Source: Ziziphus jujuba (lineage: Eukaryota > Streptophyta > Magnoliopsida > Rosales > Rhamnaceae). From it: a DNA stretch of 64,000 nt. A program made the position numbers and the translations under genes. The stretch spans positions 20,892,001-20,956,000 of the forward strand of contig NC_083384.1 in NCBI RefSeq assembly GCF_031755915.1, in the 5' to 3' direction. The notes below the pieces were generated by a model, which ran no database searches, was not told the DNA's origin, and was given only the letters and a program-made list of their open reading frames with translations. Of this stretch, positions 10,379 through 20,375 are shown one piece after another (positions within the stretch are counted from its first letter, which is position 1; the number at the start of each line of letters is the position of its first letter).

Positions 10379-12028
10379 AAAGCTCTAACAAGGTGTGTTC
10401 TTTTTTTTTCTTCTTGATCCCGATGGCCAGTTCATCTTCCTTCTCTTCTTTTTCTTCTTCTTCTTCTTCTGCTGTTGTAACCACCTCAACTCTGCCTTCA
10501 CTTACTGATGTCGCTTACCCAAATACACTTACAGGTTTCAGTTAAAGTAGCACAACTATATCATATGGTAGTCATAGATTTTGCCAGCAATCATTGACTG
10601 CAATATGGAGTGCTTTGTCAATGGCAATCTCCCTCCTTCTCTACCTACCACAACAACAATTGTCACTGTTGATGGACAAATTGTCCAAAGCTTATGTCAA
10701 ACCCAGTTTTTCATCAGTGGCATCACCTTGATCAAGCTCTAGTGGGGTGGACTCTGTCCTCCATCTCGCTTGAAATTTACACCCAAATTACGTAGGCATC
10801 AAGTTAGACTACGGCTCATTAACTGCAGTGTTTTGTTGAACATCTCTTCGACAATCAATCTAAAGCTAAAATTATGTAATTAAAAATTCATTTTCAAACA
10901 ACCAAAAAAGAATCCCTATACATTAATGCTTATTTCTCAAAATTGAAAACAATTATTGAATCAGTAATCATGGCAAGTTATTCCATCTCCAATGGAGACT
11001 TTATAATGCAACTTCTTGCAGGATTACAACTAGAATGCGATGCTGTAATTGTCAACATCAATTTCAGTTCAGTCACCATGTATATTGGAGAAGTTCAATC
11101 TCTCCCCCTTAATCAAGAGGCTTGCATTTAGCAAGCTGCCTCTATTTACGTCTTCTCTGCCCATGTTGGTAACAAACAAACCAAGAAATCTGAACCTATC
11201 CATACAACCATTATTGGTCATGTTTTTTATTTGAACTATGGCTCTCCTTCAATCGCGGTTCTTAATCTAACAGGGGTAGAGGAAGAGGCCGTGGTAGTGG
11301 GTCTTTAAATATGAATTTTTTGTCACATTTTCAAAATTGCTGGAGACAATGATGATTATTGTTGCTACAGGTTTGATAACACGTATACTAGTCAAATAAT
11401 GCTTATTATATATCTCCAGATGTTCCTGCCAATCCTAAGTGACTGCTAAATAGTAGTGCTACCAACTACATTCCTATTGATCCTTCAAACATCACAAAAA
11501 GATCAGAATATCTAGGCATAGATATACTTGTTGTTGGTAACGGCCAAGGTATGCTAATTAACCATACTGGTTCATCATTTATTGATACCCATTCCTAAAA
11601 AAAAAAAATTAAATTAAATAGTATGCTACATGTCTTAAATATCAAAAAATTTTATTAAGCATATCCATATTGACTAGTGATAATAATGTTATTGTGGAAT
11701 TTACTAATCAGTTTGTTTTGGTGAAGGACAAGGATAGGAGGAAGATTCTTCTAAAAGGCCTGCTTAAGGATGGTCTCTATCAAATTCGTATGCCCAAGAA
11801 ACTAAGTAATTTTCCTAGGACTTTTTTTTATCTTATTTTTAATAATATTTCTAGACAGTTTCATTGTTTTAATTCTCAATTTCCTTTGCATAAACTTTGG
11901 CATTATCGACTTGGATATCCAAGTCCTCTTATTATGAATAAAGTTGCCTTTCAGTGCAACAATTCCTTTTTTCTTAAAAATTCCTATGATTCCTTTTGTT
12001 CTATATGTCAATTAGGCAAAACCATACG

Positions 12029-12182
12029 CTTATTTGCTCCTTCATCTTACAATAATTGTACAGAACCCCTATGACTAATATTCTTTGATATGTGGGGATC
12101 AACCCCTTATTTGCTCCTTCATCTTACAATAATTGTACAGAACCCCTATGACTAATATTCTCTGATATGTGGGGACCAACCC
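12029..12182 (+). repeat. 77-bp tandem duplication inside copia 1
   Basis: Two adjacent 77-bp copies (12029-12105, 12106-12182) differ at two visible positions. They lie between GAG-pre-integrase and the integrase core. As 77 is not a multiple of 3, the duplication shifts the frame. Confidence 0.9.
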
Positions 12183-12897
12183 CTTATTAAGTCCCCTAAA
12201 GGATACAAATACTCTCTATTATTTGTGGATGATTTTCCATGTCTTTCTTGGATTGATTCAATAAAGTTAAAATCAAAAGTCATAAACATTTTTCTTAAAT
12301 TCAAAATCATGGTTGAGAATCAATGCAATAAAAAAATAAATTTTTTTTTTCAATCAGATTGGGGTGGTGAATTATGCCCTTTACAAACAATTTCCAATAA
12401 ATTTGGAGTTACTTTTCAACATCCATGCCCACACACACACAACCAAAAATGGTCACATAGAGCCTAAACGTAGGCACATAACTGAGATTGCACTCACATT
12501 GTTTGCCCAAAGTTTAACGCCATTTACTCAATGGTGGAATGTGTGTTCCAAAACAACATTTTTAGTAAGTAGAGTTCCCATTAAAATTCTCAATTTCAAA
12601 TCCCCATTGAAAATGTTTTTTTGAAAAAATTTTGAATTTTCATTTCTAAAAAGGTTATGGGTGTTTCCCTTTCTTACAAACTTATAGAAATAATAAATTT
12701 AGTTACTACTCCAAGCATTGTGTTTTTATATGGTACAATTTTTCACATAAAAGGGTATAAGTGCATGAGCTTAATTACTGGTAAACTTTATATTTCTTCT
12801 AATATGATTTTTAATGAATTTTGTTATCCTTTTTCAGAAAGGCGTGCTATTACCTTTACAATCTTTCTTGTAGGACAAGCAAAATATTGTGCCTATT

Positions 12898-13391
12898 CAA
12901 TTGGAGCCATCCTTAGCATCCATGAAGGAATCAAACTCTACTGCACCTTCTAAACAAAAAGATAACTTTGACGGTATCCACTTTATCGGATTTATCACAA
13001 GTTCATCTCCAGCTGCAGAATTTCCCTCCACATTGTTATCAACATCATGTGAGAACAAAGGACCATCTCCAATAGGCTTTATGACTTGTGCCTTCTACAT
13101 TCTAGATAACTTGTCCTCATAAACATCATTATCCACACCAAAGGCAATTGGAGCCATCCTTAGCATCCATGAAGGAATCAAACTCTACTGTACCTCCTAA
13201 ACAAAAAGATAACTTTGATGGTATCCAATTTATTGGACCTATCACAAAGTTCATCTCCAGCTGTAGACTTTCTCTCCACATCGTTATCAAAATCATGTGA
13301 GAATGAAGGACCATCTCCAACAGGCTCTATGACTTATGCCTTCTATATTCTAGACAACTTGTCCTCACAAACATCATTATCCACACCAACC
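12898..13391 (+). repeat. 247-bp tandem duplication inside copia 1
   Basis: Starting at CAATTGGAGCCATCC, the segment 12898-13144 is repeated at 13145-13391 with scattered substitutions. It lies in the linker between integrase and RT. Copia 2 has the matching segment only once (about 17870-18110, inverted), so the duplication is specific to copia 1. Confidence 0.88.
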
Positions 13392-15082
13392 AGCTCATTC
13401 GGTTGCCAAGATCTTTTAATCGACAATCTCCTTCTCTGTCAGATTCTCAATCTATCAAGCCTACCCATCCTATGGTTACCCGTGCAAAGGTCAGCATTTT
13501 AAATCCTAAAATATACATTGTAAAAGTCTAACTTGGATCACTGTTAATTGAGTCTTCTTTTGTTCCTTCTGCTGTTCTTTGTCGTCAAAAGACCATGGAT
13601 GATGAATTTGCTGCCTTACTTGCTAATAGAACCTAGTATCTTATGCCACCTCCTCCTAGTCAGTGATTGGTATGTAATAAGTGGATATTAAAACTTAAGA
13701 GAAATTTTGATGGATTTTCTTAAGACAAAAGGCAACACATGTGTCTAATTTTTTCCATCAGAAACTTAGATTACATTTTCAAGATACTTTCAATCTTGTC
13801 ATAAAGCCATCAATAGTAAGATTTGTTCTCTCTATTGCTGTTTTAAGAAACTGGGATGTTCGTCAAATAGATGTAAATAGTGCCTTCTTAAATGGCATTC
13901 TTAAAGAAGATGTTTACATGAAGCAACTGGAAGGATTTATTAATCAATCACAACCCAATGTTTTATGTAAGCTCCACTGCTCTCTATATGGACTCCAACA
14001 AGCATCAAGGGCATGGTATGATAAACTCCATCGAACTTTAACATGGCATTTTTGGAACTCAAAAATGGATTCATCGTTGTTTTTTCTCCACTACTCTTAT
14101 TGAGTGATTTAGGTTCTGGTCTATGTAGATGAGATATTAATAACAGGAAACAATACGCATCTAATTACTAGATTTCTTATGACGTTGAATAAAACTTTTT
14201 TGTTGAAGGATCTTGGCTTCCTAACTTATTTCTTGGGTATTGAAGTTCATAGTTCCAAGCTTGGTATGCATCTTTCTCAAACATAATATATCACAGAACT
14301 ATTGAATCGAACCAAAATGGTGGATTGTAAACTGAGTCCGTCCCCAGCTAGTTTTGTCCACTCAACTTGGCTCCGACATTAGCAACTCATTGCCAGATGT
14401 GTTCACCTATTGCAACACCATAGATATGCTCCAGTGCTTTACTATTACAAGACTAGAAATATCATTTATTGTGAATAAATTCAATCAATACATTGATAAA
14501 TCCATAAATGTGCATTGGATTGCTTGTAAATGTCTCTTACGCTACCTTTAAGGAACCAAAGCTCTTGGTACTTAATTAGTCCTTCAATGCACCTTTGTAT
14601 TTTGGGGTTCATTGATTCAGATTGGGCATTGAATGTTGGTGATCTTAAGTCCATAGGTGGCTACTGCATTTATCTAGGTGATTCCTTAGTGTCTTGGTCT
14701 TCGAAGAAGAAAAATGTTGTTGCCCTATCCAGCATGGAGTCTGAGTATCATGCTCTTGCTAATGGTTCTGCTAAAAGATCATGGTTACAACAGCTGTTTC
14801 CTGAACTACAAGTACCTTCTTCTAGTGTACCTATTATTTGGTGCAATAATATAAGCACAACATCTGTTGCTGCCAACCCAATCCTTACCACATAACTAAA
14901 TACATTGAGGTGGACATTCATTTTGTATATGAAAAAGTGCTTCAACAAAACTTTGAAGTTCAGTATGTTCCTACGAATGGCCAAATAACTGATATCCTCA
15001 TAAAAATGCTTCCTATAACTCATTTTTAGCATCTTCTTGACAAGCTTGATGTTGTTAATCCCTCATTTTGCTTGAGTAGGGA

Positions 15083-15289
15083 TGACAGAACACATGTAGA
15101 TATAGTTGTTATGTCATTAGATAAAGCTCATATATTATTCATAAGCTACATGTATGCTATAATAACTGTAGTTAGCCAAACTGTTTTATCAGATGTATAA
15201 GCCAGGCTTAGACATGATTATCATTTTCACATGTTGCTTCTTAAATGAAACGCATTAGTTCATATTATTTATTTTATATAAATCCTATG
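15083..15289 (+). repeat. Copia 1 3' LTR
   Basis: TGACAGAACACATG to AAATCCTATG. By eye it is more like the copia 2 LTR (19611-19386) than like copia 1's own 5' LTR; for example the GAACACATGTAGATA start and the TTCATATTATTTATTTTA near the end are shared with copia 2. Confidence 0.75.
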
Positions 15290-15545
15290 CATTTGATATG
15301 TAGGACATGTTGCATATTATTTAATTTAATTTTTCTAGAATGGATATCAATAAAAGATGAACCAGTATGGTTAATTGGCAAACCTTGGTTGCTAGCAACA
15401 ACGAGTTTATTTGTGCCAAGATATTCTGATATTTTTGTGATGGTTGAAGGATCAGCAATAATGTGGTTGGTAGCACCACTATCTAGTAGCCACTTGGGAT
15501 TGGTAGGAACATTTGCAAATGCATAATAAACATTATTCTGACTAG
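15290..15545 (-). pseudogene. Copia protease fragment (displaced)
   Basis: Minus-strand translation gives YTSQNNVYYAFANVP, then the aspartic-protease motif WLLDSGATNHI and an ISEYLGTNKLVVASNQG stretch, aligning with 11380-11660 of copia 1. This normally sits between gag and integrase but here lies downstream of the PABP insert. It is bounded on one side by an (AT)n run at 15559-15582 and on the other by the copia 1 LTR end. Confidence 0.8.
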
Positions 15546-15584
15546 TATAGGTATCATAATATATATATATATATATATATATTG

Positions 15585-17249
15585 AGTACTCAAAGCATAT
15601 GTGAGCAGTAAATTTAAGTCATAATGCTAAAATTCAAATTCTTGTGTTATAAAACAACCCTCATTCAAAAGCAAAAGAAAAAAAAAAGATAAAAAAGGAA
15701 AAAAAAAAGAGCCCGCATCATAAACAAAATTTAAAAAATTAAGCACTTCAATAGAGCATGCATTATTTGTCAAAGGTACCATGGCCCTACTAACAAAATT
15801 TAAGAAACAGGGTTCTCATTTAACAACAGCATAGCCATCCAATCAGTTGAAGTATTGCCTTGTAGTTGCTTCTACTGAGAAATATTCTTTAGAACTTCCA
15901 TAGCCTCTGCAACTTTTTCTTTCAATTGATGACTCCAGCAAATGCAAAACCTTAGTCTAGTCTATCTCTAGAAGCATCCCTATTACTTTCACTACATTTT
16001 CATGTTCCAGCTAGTCCACTAGTGGGTATGGATTTTCTCCCAACAATGTCCTTTATTGTTTGAGTGTCGCATTAGCAAGAGCAATAGCTAAAGCCTCAAT
16101 GAGCATTGGCTATGAAAATGAAGCATCCCTAAGTGGCATTGCACCCATTTCATAAGGAAAAGAGAGCATGCCTCCAGAACTCCCGTAATGGAAGGATCAG
16201 GCACATTGTGACCAGAAGGGTATCGATTAATATAACCCTAGGGAACCATCTGTGGCTGCATTATTGGAATTGGTTGCTAGGTCTATTACATTGCTCCTAC
16301 TATAGATCGCCTACCCCAAGGACGATTGTTGACTAGGTTGGACAATGGGCACAAAAAAGTTTGGCCTTACCCTAGGAACCAATTGCTACTGATACCCAAA
16401 TCCAGGTTGAGAAGGAATAAAAGCAAGAGGACCTTGACCATAAAATACTTGTCTAGGACCAGGAGCTCTTGGGGAATGCATAGGCATACGAGTAGCAACT
16501 AGAGGTGCCATCGTAGGATGCATTTAAGAAAACTATTCCTGCAACCTTATTCTTCTATTCTCTTTAGGTTGTGCAAGAGCAACATAAAGTGGCTTGCTCA
16601 CAATCATTTTACCATTCATCTCCATAAGAGCTCCAAATGCTTCTTTAGTAGTAAAGAATGCAACAAATCCTAATCCTCTACTTATACCATTAGGGTTTAC
16701 TTCACCAAACTTCGAGAATAATTCCCTTATCTTGCCATCGGTTATGCCATCATCGAGATTTTGTACATATAAATTTAGTCTTTCATATTTCTTTACAATC
16801 TCTTCCATAGCTGGCTAAAATTGTCTTTTTAGTTCAACCTCTCTTTTATGTTTTTTTTTGTTTTTTTGTTTTTTTGTTTTTTTTGTTTTAGGCTTTTCCA
16901 ACGTACCACTCTTTACCATCAAATTTCTTACCATTAAAAGCCTCAACAAATTCAGCTGCATCTTTTGGTTTTTCAATGTTAACATATCCAAAGCGTTTTG
17001 ATTTTCCTTCTCCATCCATCATAACCACAACACTTGTAATGGTCCCATATTCAACAACTACTTTCCTAAGATCTTCTTCAGTTGTTGATTCTAACAAATT
17101 CTTTATATATACATTGTTGAATTTTTCTTTTTCTGTAGTAGATTCTCTTTCCTCCTAATAAAGGAAAGGCCTAACAAAAACTTGTTTGTCATTTAGTAGC
17201 ATGCCATTGAGCATAGTGATAGCATTTTTAGTAGATTCCTCATTGTCCA
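15585..17249 (-). pseudogene. Poly(A)-binding protein retrocopy, 5'-truncated
   Basis: Cytoplasmic PABP binds mRNA poly(A) tails through four RRMs and recruits partners through a C-terminal MLLE domain. On the minus strand the frame begins in the end of RRM2 (DNEESTKNAI, then LNGMLLNDKQVFV, about 17240-17165). It continues through RRM3 (NNVYIKNLLESTTEEDL, GKSKRFGYVN, FDGKEWYVGKA, 17120-16890), RRM4 (LNLYVQNLDDGITDGK, GLGFVAFFTTKEA, SKPLYVALAQPKENRR, 16780-16540), the Pro/Met linker (GPRQVFYGQGPLAFIPSQPG) and the MLLE domain (PLRDASFS, ALANATLKQ, LGENPYPLVD, GMLLEID), to a stop at 15800. No intron sequence is visible, so it derives from mRNA. Stops, a short deletion in RRM4 and an A-rich expansion between RRM3 and RRM4 (16850-16890) disable it. 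The part to 15585 is probably 3' UTR. Confidence 0.88.
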
Positions 17250-18895
17250 TTGGAGTCCATATAAAGAATGATGGAGCTTACATGTAGCATCGAATTGTGA
17301 TTAATCAATAAACCTTTCTAGTTACTTCATGTAAGCATCTTCTATAAGAATGTCATTTAAGAAGGCATTATTTACATTTATTTTATGAACATCCTAATTT
17401 CTTGATCGAGAGAAAAACTCTTACTGTTGATAGCTTTATGACAAGATTAAAAGTCTTTTGGAAGTCCAATCCAGGTTTCTGATGGAAACCCTTATCCACA
17501 AGCCTTTCCTTGTGTCATAAGATAGATCCATAAGAATTTCCCTTAAGTTTGAAGACCAACTTATTACAAACCAAACACTGATGGGATCAAGCAACATAAG
17601 AGACTAGGTTTTATTAGCAAGCAATGCAACAAATTCATCATCCATTGCCTTTTTTCATTGGGAACAAAGAACAATGGAAGGAATAGAAGAAGGCTTAATT
17701 AACAGTGATGCAAGTTGGACTTTTGCAATGTATATTTTAGGCTTAAAAATATCGGCCTTTGCACAGGTAACCATATGATAGGTAGGCTGGGTAGATCGAG
17801 AATTTGATAGAGAAGGACGTTGTCTGTTAAATAATCTTGGCAAACTGGAGTGGCTGCTTGGTGTGAATAATGATGTTTGTGAGGACGAGTTGTTTAGAAC
17901 TTGTAAGGCACGAGTCATAGAGTCCGTTGGAGATGGTGCTTTGTTATCATGTGATGTTGATAACGATGAGGAGGGAGAGTCTACTATTGGAGATGAACTT
18001 GTGATAGGTCAGATAGAGTGGATACCATCAAAGTTATCTTTTGCTTGGGAGGAGGAGTAGAATTTAATTCCCTCAAGGATGCTAAGGATGGCTCCAATTG
18101 AATCGACACAATATTTTGCTTATCCTACAAGAAATATTGTAAAATTAAAAACAAGTTGGGGTTAAGGCTGGGAACAAATGTATTCTCTTTTGTGTGGGGT
18201 TTATAGCTTTCTGAAAAAGTATAACAAAATTCATTAAAAATCACATTAGAGGAAATATAAAGTTTGCCAGCAAATTAGTTTAAGCATTTATACCCTTTAT
18301 GTGAAGAACTGTACCCTATAAAAACACAACACTCAGAGTGGTAACTAAATTTATTATTTCTGTAAGGCCATAAGAAAGGGAAACAGTCACAACCAAAGCT
18401 TTTAAGAAGTGAAAAATCAAAATTTTTTTGAAAATAATTTTGCAATGGAGATTTAAAATTGAGAATTTTAATGGGAAATCTATTTATTAAAAATGTTGCT
18501 ATGGAGCAAGCATTCCACTATTGAGTAAATCGCATTGAACTTTGGGCAAGCAATGTAAGTGCAATCTCAGTTATGTGCCTATGTTTATGTTCTATGTGAC
18601 CATTTTTGTTATGTGTGTGGACAGTGTTGGAAGATTATTCCAAATTTCTCTATAATTATTTGTAAAAGGCGGAACTCAACACCCCAATCTGATTGAAAAA
18701 AATTATTTTTTAATTGGATAGATTCTCAACCATGAGTTTAAATTTAAGAAAAATATTTGTGACTTTTGATTTTAACTTCATTAGATAGATCCAAGAGAAA
18801 TGTGAAAAATTATCCACAAATAATAGATAGTACTTGTACCCTTCAAGGGACTTAATAGGGGCTATTCCCTGCACATCAGGGACTTAACAGGGACT
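17250..18895 (-). pseudogene. Copia 2 integrase and RT start, degenerate
   Basis: Homologous to copia 1 12185-14000 in inverse orientation: integrase core (about 18850-18500, AGATTGGGGTG for SDWG), the HIKGYKC-type region (about 18290), the linker (about 18110-17700) and the RT N-terminal part ending at TATATGGACTCCAA (17250). There the sequence switches to PABP. Many stops are present. The linker has a single copy of the segment duplicated in copia 1. Confidence 0.8.
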
Positions 18896-19336
18896 TAACT
18901 TTAGATTGATTGTCAAAAAGCTGTTCAAGAGAACACCACAGTTGATGAGACATAATCTTACTTGAGGCCTGCATAATTTGGGTGTGAATTTCAAGTGAGA
19001 TGGAGGAGAGAATACACCCCATTGGAGATTGATCCAAATGACTCCATTGATGAAAAATTGGATTAGGCACAAGCTATTGGACACTTTGTCCATCAATAGT
19101 AACACTTGTGGTGGTAGGTGGCAGAGGAGGGAGGTTGCCATTAACAAAGCACTCCATTTGCAACCAATGATTGTTGGGAAAATCTGTGACAACCAGATGA
19201 TATAGTTTTGCTGCTCTAACTAAAACCGAAAAGTGTAGTTGGGTAAAGTGACATCAGTAAGGGAAGGTAGAATTAAGGTGGTCATAATAGCAGATGAAGA
19301 AGAAGAAGAAGAGGAGGAGGAAGATGAATTGACCAT
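18896..19336 (-). pseudogene. Copia 2 gag 5' part
   Basis: ATG at 19336 followed by a Ser-rich run. The gag domain pieces are visible in shifting frames (QWSHLDQSPMGCILSSIS, SHQLWCSLEQLFDNQSK). It ends at about 18896 in a short AAGTCCC repeat where integrase sequence takes over, indicating a microhomology-type deletion of the rest of gag, protease and pre-integrase. Confidence 0.75.
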
Positions 19337-19373
19337 TAGGATCAAGAAAAAAACAGCTCATTAGAGCTTTATT

Positions 19374-19385
19374 GCTCTAATACCA
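19374..19385 (-). other. Primer binding site (tRNA-iMet), copia 2
   Basis: Minus-strand TGGTATTAGAGC, one base off the TGGTATCAGAGC consensus, directly next to the LTR. Confidence 0.8.
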
Positions 19386-19611
19386 TGTAGGATTTATTTA
19401 AAATAAATAATATGAATTGATGGGTTTCATTTAAGAAGCAACTTGTGTTTATATACAAGTTGATGTGATAATGATAATCACAGATAAGGCTGGCTTATAC
19501 ATTTGATACAACAGTTTGGCTAACTACAATCCTTATAGGATACATATAGCTTATTTAGATATATGAGCTTTATCAAATGATATAACAGTTGTATCTACAT
19601 GTGTTCTATCA
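19386..19611 (-). repeat. Copia 2 5' LTR
   Basis: Minus-strand TGATAGAACACATG to AAATCCTACA, 226 bp, homologous to both copia 1 LTRs. Confidence 0.8.
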
Positions 19612-19925
19612 TCAATAAGTATATAATGGTTTCAAACTGAATGGAAAAGTTGAAGTAAGATGAAGTATGAAGGCATGAACATTAAAAATGGGAAGGTAAA
19701 GTCGGCTGGATAAAGGAAGAAGATGTTGATGAAATACCCATTATAACCCTATTTTTTGAGAAAAAAATTGGTCATGTGGACTTCGCTTGCCATTTAAAAG
19801 GAGAAAAGAAACGGTGTTAGGGCTGGGGGGTATAGGTGTAAAGTTTTGTAAATTGAGGATTATAGATGATAAATGTTGTGTGTATGCAATTTGCAAATCT
19901 GTTAAAAGTTCAAGAGACATTAAAT

Positions 19926-19962
<37 letters not shown>

Positions 19963-20375
19963 AACCTTTGAAAAATGTTACAATTAACAATTTTTTATTA
20001 GCATTCTTTAAAATACTTGTAAATCTGCAACAAGCTATATTTGTTGTAGTAAGCCTAACTTTTACAAAATGATGCGGCAACCGTTGATTAGAAAACACAA
20101 AATATGAGAAAAATTTTGACAACAAAAGATCTCAATCCCACGACACATTAACCTAATAAATTTTATTCACATATAGAGGAAATGATACAAACACGAAGCC
20201 ACGCGATATAGATTCAATTTAACTCTGACATATAGCCATGTAAAATTCGAAACGTTTGTTTTGCCAAAATATATGAAATCTTCATATAGAATTTTATTTT
20301 TCTTTCATGAAAAACAATAATACAATATTATTTGCCTACATTAAATTTTAATTATTTTTTAACATGAACTATTTT
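19612..20375. other. Intergenic DNA with a 33-bp poly(A) run
   Basis: No gene recognised. An uninterrupted A33 run lies at 19928-19960 on the plus strand. The segment is the downstream flank of the receptor kinase gene on the minus strand. I could not link the A run to any retrocopy upstream of it. Confidence 0.5.

Larger units (their letters stand above)
10423..15075 (+). pseudogene. Copia 1 Gag-Pol, degenerate
   Basis: A Ser-rich N-terminus (ATG at 10423) leads into broken gag (frame pieces to about 11130), then an RGRG-like stretch near 11280. Protease traces lie at about 11420-11600. GAG-pre-integrase is at 11880-12074 (HKLWHYRLGYPS, CSICQLGK). The integrase core is at 12200-12470 (LLFVDDF, FFQSDWGGE), and a post-core region at 12700-12840 includes HIKGYKC. 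RT is at 13790-14280 (DVRQIDVNSAFLNGILKEDV, YGLQQASRAWYDKL, then [10 protein letters not shown] in which the second Asp of the YVDD motif is Glu). RNase H is at 14600-14900 (FIDSDWA, SWSSKKKNVVALSSMESEYHA). Many stops, frameshifts and two internal tandem duplications (12029, 12898) make it non-functional. Confidence 0.85.
10151..15289 (+). mobile_element. Copia 1: decayed Ty1/copia retrotransposon
   Basis: It has two short LTRs (10151-10363 and 15083-15289), a primer binding site just inside the first, and a polypurine-like GAGTAGGGA just before the second. Between them the domains run gag, protease, GAG-pre-integrase, integrase, RT, RNase H, all interrupted by stops and frameshifts. The LTRs are visibly diverged from each other, so the insertion is old. 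It is joined directly to the inverted relative copia 2 at about 15290. Confidence 0.85.
15290..19611 (-). mobile_element. Copia 2: rearranged copia element carrying a captured host mRNA
   Basis: On the minus strand: LTR (19611-19386), primer site, gag 5' part (19336-18896), a direct jump to integrase (18895 on), integrase/RT linker, RT start (to 17250), poly(A)-binding-protein sequence (17249 to about 15585), then a copia protease fragment (15545-15290). The protease fragment belongs between gag and integrase, where it is missing. No minus-oriented 3' LTR exists; the inner end abuts the plus-oriented LTR of copia 1. It is a dead, scrambled product, probably of template switching during reverse transcription and/or self-integration. 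Confidence 0.75.

Noticed and set aside
15245..15526. 93-codon plus-strand ORF
   Set aside because: It is the antisense of the copia 2 protease fragment (WLLDSGATNHI on the minus strand).
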